A DNA stretch of 64,000 nt from Eutypa lata (lineage: Eukaryota > Ascomycota > Sordariomycetes > Xylariales > Diatrypaceae). Of this stretch, positions 34,785-44,107 are shown one piece after another (within the stretch, counting starts at the first letter, position 1; the number at the start of each line of letters is the position of its first letter). The notes under the pieces were generated by a model, which had not been told where the DNA came from, did no database searches, and was given only the letters and a program-made list of their open reading frames with translations. The position numbers and the translations under genes were made by a program. The stretch covers positions 1,798,001 through 1,862,000 of the forward strand of contig JAKULF010000010.1 in assembly GCA_022661535.1 (NCBI GenBank), written 5' to 3'.

Positions 34785-35517
34785 GTCGAGAGGTTTATCG
34801 TTGTCGCGTCGTCATGAGCCGTTGTTGGTGCTGTACAGTCTCTAGTACAATGGTGGGCGGTCTCATTGTCGGGTTGGGGTTTTCAGACTTGGATTATTAA
34901 CACTTTCGCATGGGGCTGAAAGAACAATTCTGAGAAATATTAAATTCCGTCATCAAGCGTCTAGGCAAGTTTTAAATCGACGGGATCGGCTACACTCGTA
35001 GTTACCTAGGGACCTAGGATACCTTAGGTAAGCGTAGGTTTGTAAATGGCTAAATACACCAGGTCTTAAACCCTTTTAGCTCTAGGACAGGACCTTACCA
35101 CTATACCAGCCACACCTAGCCACACTAACCCTCACCCCCTAGTACCTTCAAATTCATCAAGCCTTTAATGAAATTACCATTTTGTGTATAGTTATGTATT
35201 TTATTGCGTCGCGGGATGTTGGTGGTGATGTGTTAAGTGGTGAGATAGGCATGTATGGCTTAAATCGGTGGTGGTGTTAGGTGTGTCTTAGAAGGATTCA
35301 AGACCTGGTGTGGTGTGTACTTCGTAACAGATGAATTGATACGCTGATAGTCTGCAACAATGAAGAGCAAAACAAATCAACGAATAATGTATGCATAACT
35401 ATTAACTAGTAACAATCGAGATTGTTTTCAGTATTGCCGTAAAACGATTAAACATTTATCTCGCCTGTATAAGGGGGAGGAGATGTTAATTATTTTGGCA
35501 ACAACTTGTGTGTTTAG
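34785..35517. other. Intergenic region
   Basis: Upstream region of the ABC transporter gene. Contains TAGGGACCTAGGATACCTTAGGTAAG near 35008-35032. No gene seen. Confidence 0.5.
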
Positions 35518-35907
35518 CTATTTGCCAATACATAAGACTGAGGAACTGGCCAACCAAAACGCAATTCTAGATTCGTTGATAAGAGCCTTTCGAGCATTAA
35601 CCTCGGGATAGAACAGGCCCAATGCAAAGCAAGAAACCGCCAAGCCAAGATATGCAATCATGATCTGAGATGGACGGGATAGTAAGCGGGAACGAGTGTT
35701 AACAATGACCATACTAGGCCCTAGCAAGACTTGCACAGCTTTCTGGATGGACGACAAATATGTCTTAAGTGATATGGGTGAGGCGGCATACGGAAACATA
35801 CATAGAAGAGAGACATGCCTAACATATTCCACCGACGACGCTTGTGTTAGCAAGTGTATGTTCCAATAAGTACCTCGGAATATTGTATAGTATAAACCTT
35901 CCTGCAT
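35518..35907 (-). CDS. Possible small membrane protein, unrecognised
   Basis: An open frame of 129 codons whose second half reads like a real protein: SIQKAVQVLLGPSMVIVNT, then a hydrophobic helix MIAYLGLAVSCFALGLFYP and a second weaker one near IAFWLASSSVLC. The first third is less convincing: it contains an in-frame GT...AG pair (near 35871 and 35824) that could be an intron, so the exon structure is unsure. I do not recognise a family. It lies alone in a gene-poor stretch. It could be a small membrane protein, a relic or chance. Confidence 0.3.
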   Translation of the reverse strand: MQEGLYYTIFRGTYWNIHLLTQASSVEYVRHVSLLCMFPYAASPISLKTYLSSIQKAVQVLLGPSMVIVNTRSRLLSRPSQIMIAYLGLAVSCFALGLFYPEVNARKALINESRIAFWLASSSVLCIGK

Positions 35908-36676
35908 TATTATACAGAAGAGATCATATGCAGAAACATGGAAGCCAACACGAACGAGCCATGTAGAGGATGCTATTTTAACGACGAGTTATTCTCGACC
36001 GTAGGGGCACCGAGTGAGTCCTTGACTGGCCCGTCGAGTGATATGACGTCTTTTAGGGCGATAATAATAATGCTTTCGCTCTATATAACCCTCTAGCCCT
36101 CGATACATACGGTAGACAAGGTACTGCCACTGAGCAACACCGTTAGAACCTGAGTGCAAGTCCTTTTACGGGTATATAGGATGCTTCCTCACCCCTCTCG
36201 CACCACCACCTCCTGGGATCCTTGGACATCTTCCTTCTCATCCTTTGAGTGCTACACGAAACCACAACAGCAGATAGCAGCAACAGCCAGCACGGATACC
36301 GTTATCGACGGAATCATCGGGAAACTACCGTGGTGACCCGACAAATCCGAACAACAAGAGCGCGGGCATTATGGACGAGCTGAACACATAGTTGTTCATC
36401 AAGGCCTGTTAATATGCTGACAGGCTTGTTTACTACCCCTATTTATTTGTGGGGAGACATCAGTGCTCTCGAAACATCACTTTGAAACTTCCCAGCCTAC
36501 GCTGTACCAACAAGGTGTACCAGCTGTCGGTGGGGGCTCCGACCGCGGCCATTAAAATGAGCTACGCTACTGATACTGGCGCGGTGTCGACTAGCTGCTC
36601 GTCATGAAGGCGGTGGGCGGGTTCGGGTTCGGGTTCGAAATGTCGGAATGAGGGAAGAAAGGGGGGCAGGGAGTGA
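35908..36676. other. Intergenic region
   Basis: No supported gene. A (GGGTTC)n-like hexamer run lies at about 36618-36637, just upstream of the decayed gene. Confidence 0.45.
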
Positions 36677-37180
36677 GATAAGAGAGAAGAAGGTGAGGAG
36701 GAAGAGGTCAACATCAAGCCCAACAAGTGGAAGACGGCGGACCAGCTACGGGCGGAGCTCCACCGCTCGCGCGTCGTGGCCTTCAAGTGTCTCGCCCGCG
36801 CTGTCAACCACCGGAGCCACGACGACCCCTTCGCCCACTTTGCCTTCACCTAGGTCACCAACGAGGTATCGTACACCCTCCCCTCCTCCTTGCCAGCCCC
36901 GCCTCCACCTATGCCACCACGGCCAACAACAATATCAACAACCACAATAGCGGTACGGTAGTGACGGCAGTAATAGCAACAGTGACGGTGATAGGATCGT
37001 CCTACTCGAGTACCGCTTCGCCTCCCATCGGGCCCATGCCTGCGACGCCTACCGGTGCGCATGACCCAGGTGGCCCGCAGCTGGGTCGCGCCAGGCGAGC
37101 CCGTCAGCCCCGAAGAGGCGTTCCTGTAGAGGGGAGTGCGGGTCCGCTGCGGCGCTGGCCCCTATGCCATGGTAGATTAG
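36677..37180 (+). pseudogene. Decayed gene fragment, unrecognised family
   Basis: Two stretches read as well-formed protein but in different frames. From 36707 the frame gives VNIKPNKWKTADQLRAELHR and goes on to NHRSHDDPFAHFAFT, then hits TAG at 36851 and resumes VTNEV. From about 36990 another frame gives DRIVLLEYRFASHRAHACDA and stops; a shift of frame near 37055 continues VRMTQVARSWVAPGEPVSPE, then TAG at 37124-37126, then RGVRVRCGAGPYAMVD and TAG. The GC-rich, coding-like composition, together with stops and frame changes, points to a recently inactivated gene. An intron between the two parts cannot explain the in-frame stops. I do not recognise the family. Confidence 0.55.
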
Positions 37181-38415
37181 AGCAGAATGGGAAAGAAAGA
37201 AAGAAAGAAAGGGGGAGTGGACATCGAGCTTTGGCTTTCGTTTGCTTCGTGGGGGAAGTGAGGGAGGGAGAGATAACTTATTGCCTGCCATACTTTCTGC
37301 TATATGGACAGTGGCTAGTCTTTGTGCGTTTTAAATTGATTCCTTGCCATCACTTATAACGTACCGTAGCGATGAGCTTCAGAGCAGGTTACCTACCATC
37401 AAGTTCCTAGATAGAAATCAGGCAGGTCCAAATGTACCTTACATAACAGGCCAACTTGAACTACGGTGCATTATTTGAGTTACTTTATTTAAAATTATAT
37501 TGACAAGCTTATTAACTAATAGAGCACCCGAAGTTATCTTTGGCGGGTTTAAAATGTTTATTTTATTCAAGATCTAAATCATTACGTTGTTCATAAATTA
37601 AGTAACATAACGAGGGTACATCCGAACCCGTCCGGTTTCTATGTAGCACTGAGCTGACTCCTTGATTCTCACAGTTTAGAACCTTTCTGCCCATTTCTGC
37701 CCAAACAACGTAGCCGAGGTTCTTATTGGCCTATGAAGTAACTACCTTACCATCAGAAAAGATTAAATCTGCACCCGCATGTCCTAGAAAGCACATAGCC
37801 ACTGCAAGACCAGCCAATCGAATCCTTTAACGTATTTACATGCACTCTTGGGTGAGGGCAGTGTAATACGGTGCTACTTACCTAGACCTTCCAAGTACGC
37901 CAACATCAGGTACAGTAACTTTGCCGTCGAGAATACCATGTATATTTTATTTCCATTGTCTTCTCTTACCAGGAATGTTTCGGCAAGTCCATAACTACAT
38001 AGTATGAGCCACCCTCGAAAATAAGCAGATACCTCTAAAAGGGAACAATAAGTCTAGGTAGAGTAATGTAACTGGGAGAAATCACCTTCCGCGAATTCCT
38101 TGGCTTCAGCCACAATGCATTAAAATGCAACACTATAAATCGCAGATGATTAATTCATACTATCTGGTTGGAGGCCTACTCTTGACACAGGTTAGGGTAT
38201 CGTAGCATTTGCCCCGTGCCTCTGCTTAGTAGTTGGGTGTGGTTTCACGGGCAATGCCACTTCATGGCAGCCAAGTTTACGGCTCAGAAACGTTTATCTA
38301 TTGGCATATATTGAACATATCTCACGAAGTCCTGCTTTATTCTTTTTCTTTTCTTCCCTTTCTTTAAGTTTCCAGTTTACCAAATCGCCATATATCGTCT
38401 CCCCAGTTGTGCCCC
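37181..38415. other. Intergenic region, 1.2 kb
   Basis: AT-leaning DNA without a supported gene. A GAAAGAAAGAAAGAAAG run lies at 37192-37209. Confidence 0.5.
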
Positions 38416-39893
38416 ATGTCTCGACAGTCCCAATCGTCTATGAAGGCGAGGGTAACGGAACGAACAGGACAATCAAAAGCCCTGGGTTTCTGGAAAGCCC
38501 CAGAGTATTTCGAAGAAGACAGCGTTTACAGACTTGCTACTCAGCCTAACATCCAGCGCCAAACTGAGTTCAGCTTTCGGGTATCAGGTAATGGCTTTAC
38601 ATGTGTACCGTCCCGGAACAGGGAGAGCTACCAGGTTAGATACATTAGGCCATTAACTATGGCGGGAGCTATTTCTAACGTGGTATAGGCTAGCGAAACA
38701 GTCCAGAATCCAGACCGCTATGCCTCGTACGTCACCATCGAAAGCCAGAGTATTCAGAGTGGTCTTATCAAAATAGCCAAAAAGTTCATATATCTTGATC
38801 GTGGATTTGCCAGCTATTTTCAAACTGTTGGGAAGTCTGATGACCGTCAACCTTTAGGCCGGGAACTTAGGCGCGCTCGGAAGTCCCTTACAGGTCAGAG
38901 ACCCTTCAGATGCTCACACATTGGAGACCTTGCGAAATTCCTTGAACAACTATTCCAGACATGGGGGAGCGCCTCTACTCCCTTGGAATCGGTAGAATTC
39001 CACTCGACACTGCAAAAGGATACCGATTACATCAAATACTTGCAAGATGCACTCGAGTTACCATACTGGGATTTTATACTATCAGCATTCATTGAATGCA
39101 AAAATAGGGATCCTAACAACGCCCTTGCGACTGCCACCTTGGACACCATGAAAATGACGAAAAGAAGCTGCCACAAACTTGTGGAAGCGTTGATGGCTGA
39201 AGTGACGACGCCAGACGATCAGCAGAGCCTCCGCATACTGAGACCTCAAATCGAAAAGCGCCTAGACCTCTTACAAAGCTTCTTGCTTGCGAGTGCCTCA
39301 GATCCGGACGACTTTCATAACGATGCATCCAGCAAGGCCCTAGCGGTCAACATTAGTGAAGCTCATCCCGAGCAGCCTGAGCAGATGTTCGCTGCCAAGA
39401 GTAAAACGGACGTTCCAGACGTTCGTCTTCCATTCTATGCTGTTTGATGCCATCATGACTAACCGGAACATAGGAGACGGTAAAAATGATAGCTCTGGTT
39501 CTTTTCTTCCTAATCCTAGCAATAGCCCCGGGCTACAAAGGGTTCGCCATATCATGGAAGGAAAATCAGATCGGAACCATCCAGGACGCAGACTTTTGGT
39601 ACCTCTGCCAGAGTAATACGATGTCCGTCCTTGGGAGCCTTGCATCGGCGCTCCCACTTCTCCAAAGATACACCTACAAGCGGGCACTCATTGTGTTCTT
39701 GTTTTTCTTCGTCGTGGGGTTTGGGGCGGCTGTTGTCTCTATTATCATTTATCCGGGCTACAACACGGCCTGGAGTTCCCTTATCTCATTTCTCGGCTCG
39801 ATCGCATCGGCTTCGTCTGTTTTAGTCTTGACGCAAGCGACAGTACAAGACGTCAACGGAGTTCAACGACAGGAGAAGGTTAAGCTAGAGTAA
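38416..39893 (+). CDS. Unrecognised membrane-tethered protein
   Basis: Exons 38416-38634, 38689-39420 and 39474-39893 give 456 residues; both introns (54 and 53 nt) are phase 0 and have CTAAC-type branch words. The N-terminal 73 residues include ALGFWKAPEYFEEDSVYRLA. The middle (74-317) is soluble and mostly helical-looking: ETVQNPDRYASYVTIESQS, IKIAKKFIYLDRGFASYF, LEQLFQTWGSAS and the long helix RILRPQIEKRLDLLQSFLLA. The last exon (318-456) has three to four hydrophobic helices: MIALVLFFLILAIAPGY, then LGSLASALPLLQ, ALIVFLFFFVVGFGAAVVSI and LISFLGSIASASSVLVLT. I know no family with this order. The second donor is GTTCGT, which is weak; without that splice the soluble part would end at 39447 and the membrane part would be a separate frame. 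It ends just before the AT-rich block. Confidence 0.6.
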
Positions 39894-39959
39894 AAAGGTC
39901 TTATAAAGTTTGGTTTTATATCTTTGTTTTAACTTTATCGTAAATTAAATAAGTTAAAA

Positions 39960-40660
39960 ACGAGAATAATTATATTGCTTTATATAATACCATTATAAAG
40001 TAATTAATTAATTCGAATTTATATATAAATCTTTTAAAATATCGTTATATAATTTATAATTTAATTAAATATAATATTTTTTTAATTTTTTATTATTATT
40101 TATTAATAATATATAAAAATAAAATAATAAATTTATAAACTTATAATATTTTCGTTTTTATTTAAAATAACTTTATTTTATTAATATTTTATTATTAATT
40201 TTTTATTAAATTATTATTTTTTATTTTTTAATTATTATTATATTATTAATTAATAATTTTATAAATTTTTAAACGATTATTAAACTTTTAATTATTATTA
40301 TATTATTAATTAAATAATTAATATAAATTATTAAATTTATATATTTATTATATTATTATCGATTTAATTATTAATTAATTTAATAAATTATTAATCGTTA
40401 AATAATCTTTAATTAATTTAATAAATTATTAATCGTTAAAATTATTATATAATTTATTAAATACGTTATTAAAATCATTATTATTAAAATTATCGTTATC
40501 GTTATTAATTAACGAAATTATTTATTAAATAAATACGTTTAATTTATTATATTTATTATTTATAAATAATTTTTTTATTTATAAAAGTTATTAACGTTAT
40601 CGTTTATATTAATAAAGTTATAAAGTTAAATGTTTTATATTATATATATATATTTTGTTT
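39960..40660. repeat. Extremely AT-rich, RIP-like block
   Basis: By hand count, 40021-40620 contains about 19 C and 15 G in 600 bases, so roughly 94% AT. About 13 of the 19 C stand in CpG. Degenerate internal repeats are visible: a unit around TTAATTTAATAAATTATTAA at about 40374-40400 recurs at about 40412-40438, and TAATTATTATTATATTATTA recurs at about 40229 and 40289. This is the look of a repeat element mutated by RIP, but with CpG spared. No coding remains. Confidence 0.8.
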
Positions 40661-41060
40661 TTTCGAAAAAGGTGCGATTTTTGTTCGAGGTTTTATTTCG
40701 AGGTTATAATGTTAAGTTGTTTTTAAGCGTTGCGTATTAGGTGCTTTGACGTATCGTGTAGTTGTGGCCCGGCGTTATTATGTTTGATCGGTATTGATAT
40801 AAGATTTAGGTTGAGGTTGGTTAGGTTTTTTCGAGTGGTTATTTATTGTGTGGTATAGTTAAGTGTTGCGGCCGGATTCGAGTTATTTGTGTGTATGAAG
40901 GATTTGGTACGGAAGGAGGATCGTTGGAATTGACGGATCGGGTGGATCGTGACGTTTATGATGGATGGAATCGTTGATATATGTCGTCGCGGTGGTTGAT
41001 GTGGTGGGTAATCTGGCCGTATGTAGGGTGGTTAGTTGATCCGGATCTATATATGGATTC
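40661..41060. repeat. Strand-asymmetric CpG-sparing block (possible mutated element)
   Basis: In 40681-41040 I count about 121 G and 30 C on the plus strand, with about 24 of the 30 C followed by G. C outside CpG is thus almost absent from this strand while G is plentiful, as if C had been turned to T on one strand only. It joins the AT-rich block directly and ends near 41060, where normal composition returns. It may be the flank of the same former element. The open frame on the other strand at 40883-41122 is a by-product. Confidence 0.65.
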
Positions 41061-41674
41061 TTTAGGGTATCGTTACGTAGCCCATAACCTAACCGAATAT
41101 AACATCTTTTTTGCTCCCTCATTATTATCCATCACCATACATATTAACTTCGTGCTTATAATATCCGTCTTCATCTAAGCTTAATATCCAACCCCTTTCT
41201 TTCGTTAAGCCACATAAGGGATGAAACACAAATTTTATATGGACACTTAGTTATTCCATACACATATATCACCAGAAAGAGTTGATAAAGCCTTCCTTGA
41301 CTTTTAGGCTCTAGTGAACTCACTTGATTTTACACGACAGTTCGAGAAGTACCTAAACCATGTATTAAAGCTCAAAGTATTTAATATGATTTTTCAAGGA
41401 ATGTAATGTACTATCGCGTTATCATAACACATAATTGGCCTGCTATTCTAAGGCCATTGGTTAAACGTCACTTATGGCTATATTTGCATCTTCGGTCTAA
41501 AACGGAACCGACAAACGGCCGGGATGAGAAATACCGATGTCTTAGCACGCCATAGGCCCGACGACTTATAAATATACCCAGACTCACCACATTTATTCGA
41601 TCCTAATTCGCGTACTTGCGAAAGCATTAGACCGGTTTCTAATTCTATTAATTTTGTGTTTATAGAAAACAATA
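41061..41674. promoter_or_regulatory. Upstream region of the nitroreductase gene
   Basis: About 600 nt of ordinary composition between the mutated block and the start at 41675. No gene and no recognisable site. Confidence 0.4.
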
Positions 41675-42544
41675 ATGGCCGACCTTCCTTCTCTCCTCGC
41701 AGCTCGGTACGGCACCGCACCCAGCAGCGCCGGCGCACCGCCACCACTACCCCCTCCCGCAAACCCCTCAAACCCAGCACTAGAACTCCTCCTGCAGCAC
41801 AAATCGACACGGAAATTCCTACCTTCCCAAGACCAAGAGCCGCCGCTCCCGCCCGGGACCCTCGATCTCCTGATCGCAGCGGCGCAGAGCGCGGCCTCGT
41901 CGTCCAACCTGCAGACGTGGAGCGTGGTGGCGGTCGAAGACCCGGAGCGCAAGGCGGCGGCGGCGCGGCTCAGCGGCGACCAGGAGTTCATCCGCGAGGC
42001 GGGGGTGCTCCTCGTGTTCTGCGCCGACCTGAGCCGCCTGTCCCGGGTGTCGGGGCGGCACGGGACGGCCGGCGCCGGCCTCGAGTTCACCGAGATGTAC
42101 ACGATGGCGACGGTCGACGCGGGGCTCGCGGGCCAGAACGCCACCGTGGCCGCCGAGGCGCTCGGGCTCGGCGCCTGCTACGTCGGCGCGGCGCGCAACC
42201 GGCCCCGCGAGCTCGCCGACCTGCTCGGGCTCCCGCGCCGCGTCGTCGCGCTCTTCGGGCTCGCGGTCGGGAGGCCCGATCCCGTGGCTGCGCGGCTGGC
42301 GGCCGTCAAGCCCCGCCTGCCGCAGAAGGAAGTGCTGCACCGCGAGACGTGGAGCGATGAGGACCAGGTGGAGAATCTCGTCACGTATGATGAGACGCTG
42401 GATAGGTTTAATGCCGGGCAGGGCCGCACAGATGCCCCGACGTGGACGTATCGCTCTGCGCATCGTATAGCGACGGTGGAGTCTTTGCATGGGCGCGATG
42501 TCTGGCGCCAGGTTTTACATGAGCGCGGGTTTGATCTTAAATAG
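41675..42544 (+). CDS. Nitroreductase-family flavoprotein
   Basis: A single exon of 289 residues. The N-terminus is Pro/Ala-rich; then come KSTRKFLP (43-50), SAASSSNLQTWSVVAVED (72-89), ALGLGACYVGAARNRPRE and LFGLAVGRP. These match the NfsA-like branch of FMN nitroreductases: STRxF contacts FMN phosphate and the SSSNLQTW segment lines the flavin, much as in bacterial enzymes. Expected activity is NAD(P)H-dependent two-electron reduction of nitro or quinone compounds in the cytosol; the physiological substrate is unknown. The C-terminal part (EVLHRETWSDEDQVENLVTY, then HGRDVWRQVLHERGF) fits the same group. The gene has no intron and is very GC-rich compared with its flanks, and the family is mainly bacterial, so old transfer from bacteria is possible. 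It lies next to the mutated block. Confidence 0.85.
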   Translation: MADLPSLLAARYGTAPSSAGAPPPLPPPANPSNPALELLLQHKSTRKFLPSQDQEPPLPPGTLDLLIAAAQSAASSSNLQTWSVVAVEDPERKAAAARLSGDQEFIREAGVLLVFCADLSRLSRVSGRHGTAGAGLEFTEMYTMATVDAGLAGQNATVAAEALGLGACYVGAARNRPRELADLLGLPRRVVALFGLAVGRPDPVAARLAAVKPRLPQKEVLHRETWSDEDQVENLVTYDETLDRFNAGQGRTDAPTWTYRSAHRIATVESLHGRDVWRQVLHERGFDLK

Positions 42545-42965
42545 AGGTGATCGTACAAATCGCGGTTATATCTATGGGGAGAAGGATATTTTTATTTTAG
42601 AAGCGAGCAAAGTTATAGAGCTTTTGGTAGATGTCTTTGCGATGGAGTGACTTGGTGTTATGCTTAAAGACGATGAGGGTTATTCATGGTACAGAGGCAG
42701 TTAAGGAGGTCACCTAGTTGCAAGCATAGCGAAAGAAGCAATGGAGTATACCTAAAGATGCGTCAAGAAAGATATAAGAAGACGTAGTCATGTCTCTAGC
42801 ATTTTTCCCCCCGTGAACTATCCAATTGCACACCCCCCTGGTTCATCGCAAGCTACTGTCCTTGTCCATGCTCATATACTTATGCCTACTCTTACTCCCG
42901 CGTTCTTTATTCCTACACCAAGGGCACCACATCTAGCGCGTGCCTCCGTGCGTACGAGAGGGTCG
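42545..42965. other. Intergenic region
   Basis: Presumed 3' UTR of the nitroreductase gene; nothing else seen. Confidence 0.4.
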
Positions 42966-43261
42966 TCTCGCTAGGGTCTATACTGGTAAGGACAGGCACG
43001 TTGGTGGGAGCACTACGGCGCAGCAGCTCCCCGGCCGAACCCGTACACTAGGTATGGCGTAGTTCAGGGCGGAGCCCCAGTCGGCCCGCCAGTTATCTCT
43101 CCACTTACACCCGTTCGGGTTGATTTCGTTGCTGGCCTCGGCGGCAGCATCTGGTAGGAATTGCAGCACCGCAAGACCCTGCTCGTCAATCGCCTCGCTC
43201 TTATCTGTATGTCGAGCAGTGCTGTATGTCGAGCACGTGAATAGTACTGCGAGGGCGAGTT
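42966..43261 (-). pseudogene. Possible gene relic (secreted protein-like fragment)
   Basis: On the minus strand a frame reads RQLALAVLFTCSTYSTARHT, signal-peptide-like, then DEQGLAVLQFLPDAAAEASN and NEINPNGCKWRDNWRADWGS, before it fades into Cys/Pro/Val-rich nonsense and a stop. The central part looks like true protein. No start codon in good position and no continuation are visible, so I take it as a remnant. The family is not recognised. A 14-nt direct repeat (CTGTATGTCGAGCA) lies at about 43206 and 43222. Confidence 0.25.
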
Positions 43262-44107
43262 GTCGGATGCTGGTTTTGTCCTCTTCGCCTAGTTGTACTC
43301 ACAATCCCGGTTCACCGCCGGCACCTATGCCTCCCACCCGGCTCAATGACGCCGGTGTGTGGGGCGAGAAGACCGGAGCGAGGCCTTAGTGTCAAGATTC
43401 CTTCAACATTTTAAGTAATTATAGGTATGCAATTGATTAGCCTATTAGTAAATCAATTAGCACTTAGTTATTAATTCAGACGTTCTAGTTTTATTCCATA
43501 ACCTTTTTGTACCATTACACACCCGTTCATTCTTATCTGAGATTGAACATACATGTAGACACCAATTCATCTCGGACGCCGGATAACTTCTTATGGCGAT
43601 GCCGGTAGGTGGCACGGAGCGCTGTAGGGTTTTATCTCCTTAGCGGTAACTACCTAACTATGTACACCTTCTTTTTGGGATCCGTCAGCCCTGTCAGCCA
43701 ATGCAATCTAGTTACCCTGCATCTAGATAGGCTGAAAAGTGTTTGAAAGCCAAGACAATTGTGCGACGGCTGACGTCAAGGTCTTGGGTAGATTGGGGTC
43801 CCTGAAGATGCCTAGAAATCCCATAACTAACATGCCCTTTTACGAAGTATCAGATTGGCGATCATCTGGAAGGAAGGCTGCCGCACAGCCGACCGAACGC
43901 GTAGTTAGAACAAGACACGTGCATATCTAACGTTCGCTACTTGTATGTGTAGCATACCTAAGTAGGTAGTAATTAGTGTTTCCTGCACATACCAAACCTT
44001 ATATTAACCACCTTTCATTTTACATACATCAATCATACTTACCTACATATATACTTGGTAACGTTAGTTAATTGACCCGTCAGTCGCGCTGCGAAACAAC
44101 CAACAAC
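43262..44107. promoter_or_regulatory. Upstream region of the MFS transporter gene
   Basis: AT-leaning with ordinary intergenic words, including AGTAGGTAGTA near 43960 and TACATACATCAATC before the start. The open frame at 43739-43930 has no support. Confidence 0.4.

Noticed and set aside
38220..38262. TTAGTAGTTGGGT, similar to part of fungal 5S rRNA
   Set aside because: Only about 13 bases agree with what I recall of the 5S sequence; the upstream part does not match.
41656..42360. Arg/Pro-rich open frame of 234 codons
   Set aside because: Shadow frame of the nitroreductase; the 41675 frame has the FMN-binding motifs.
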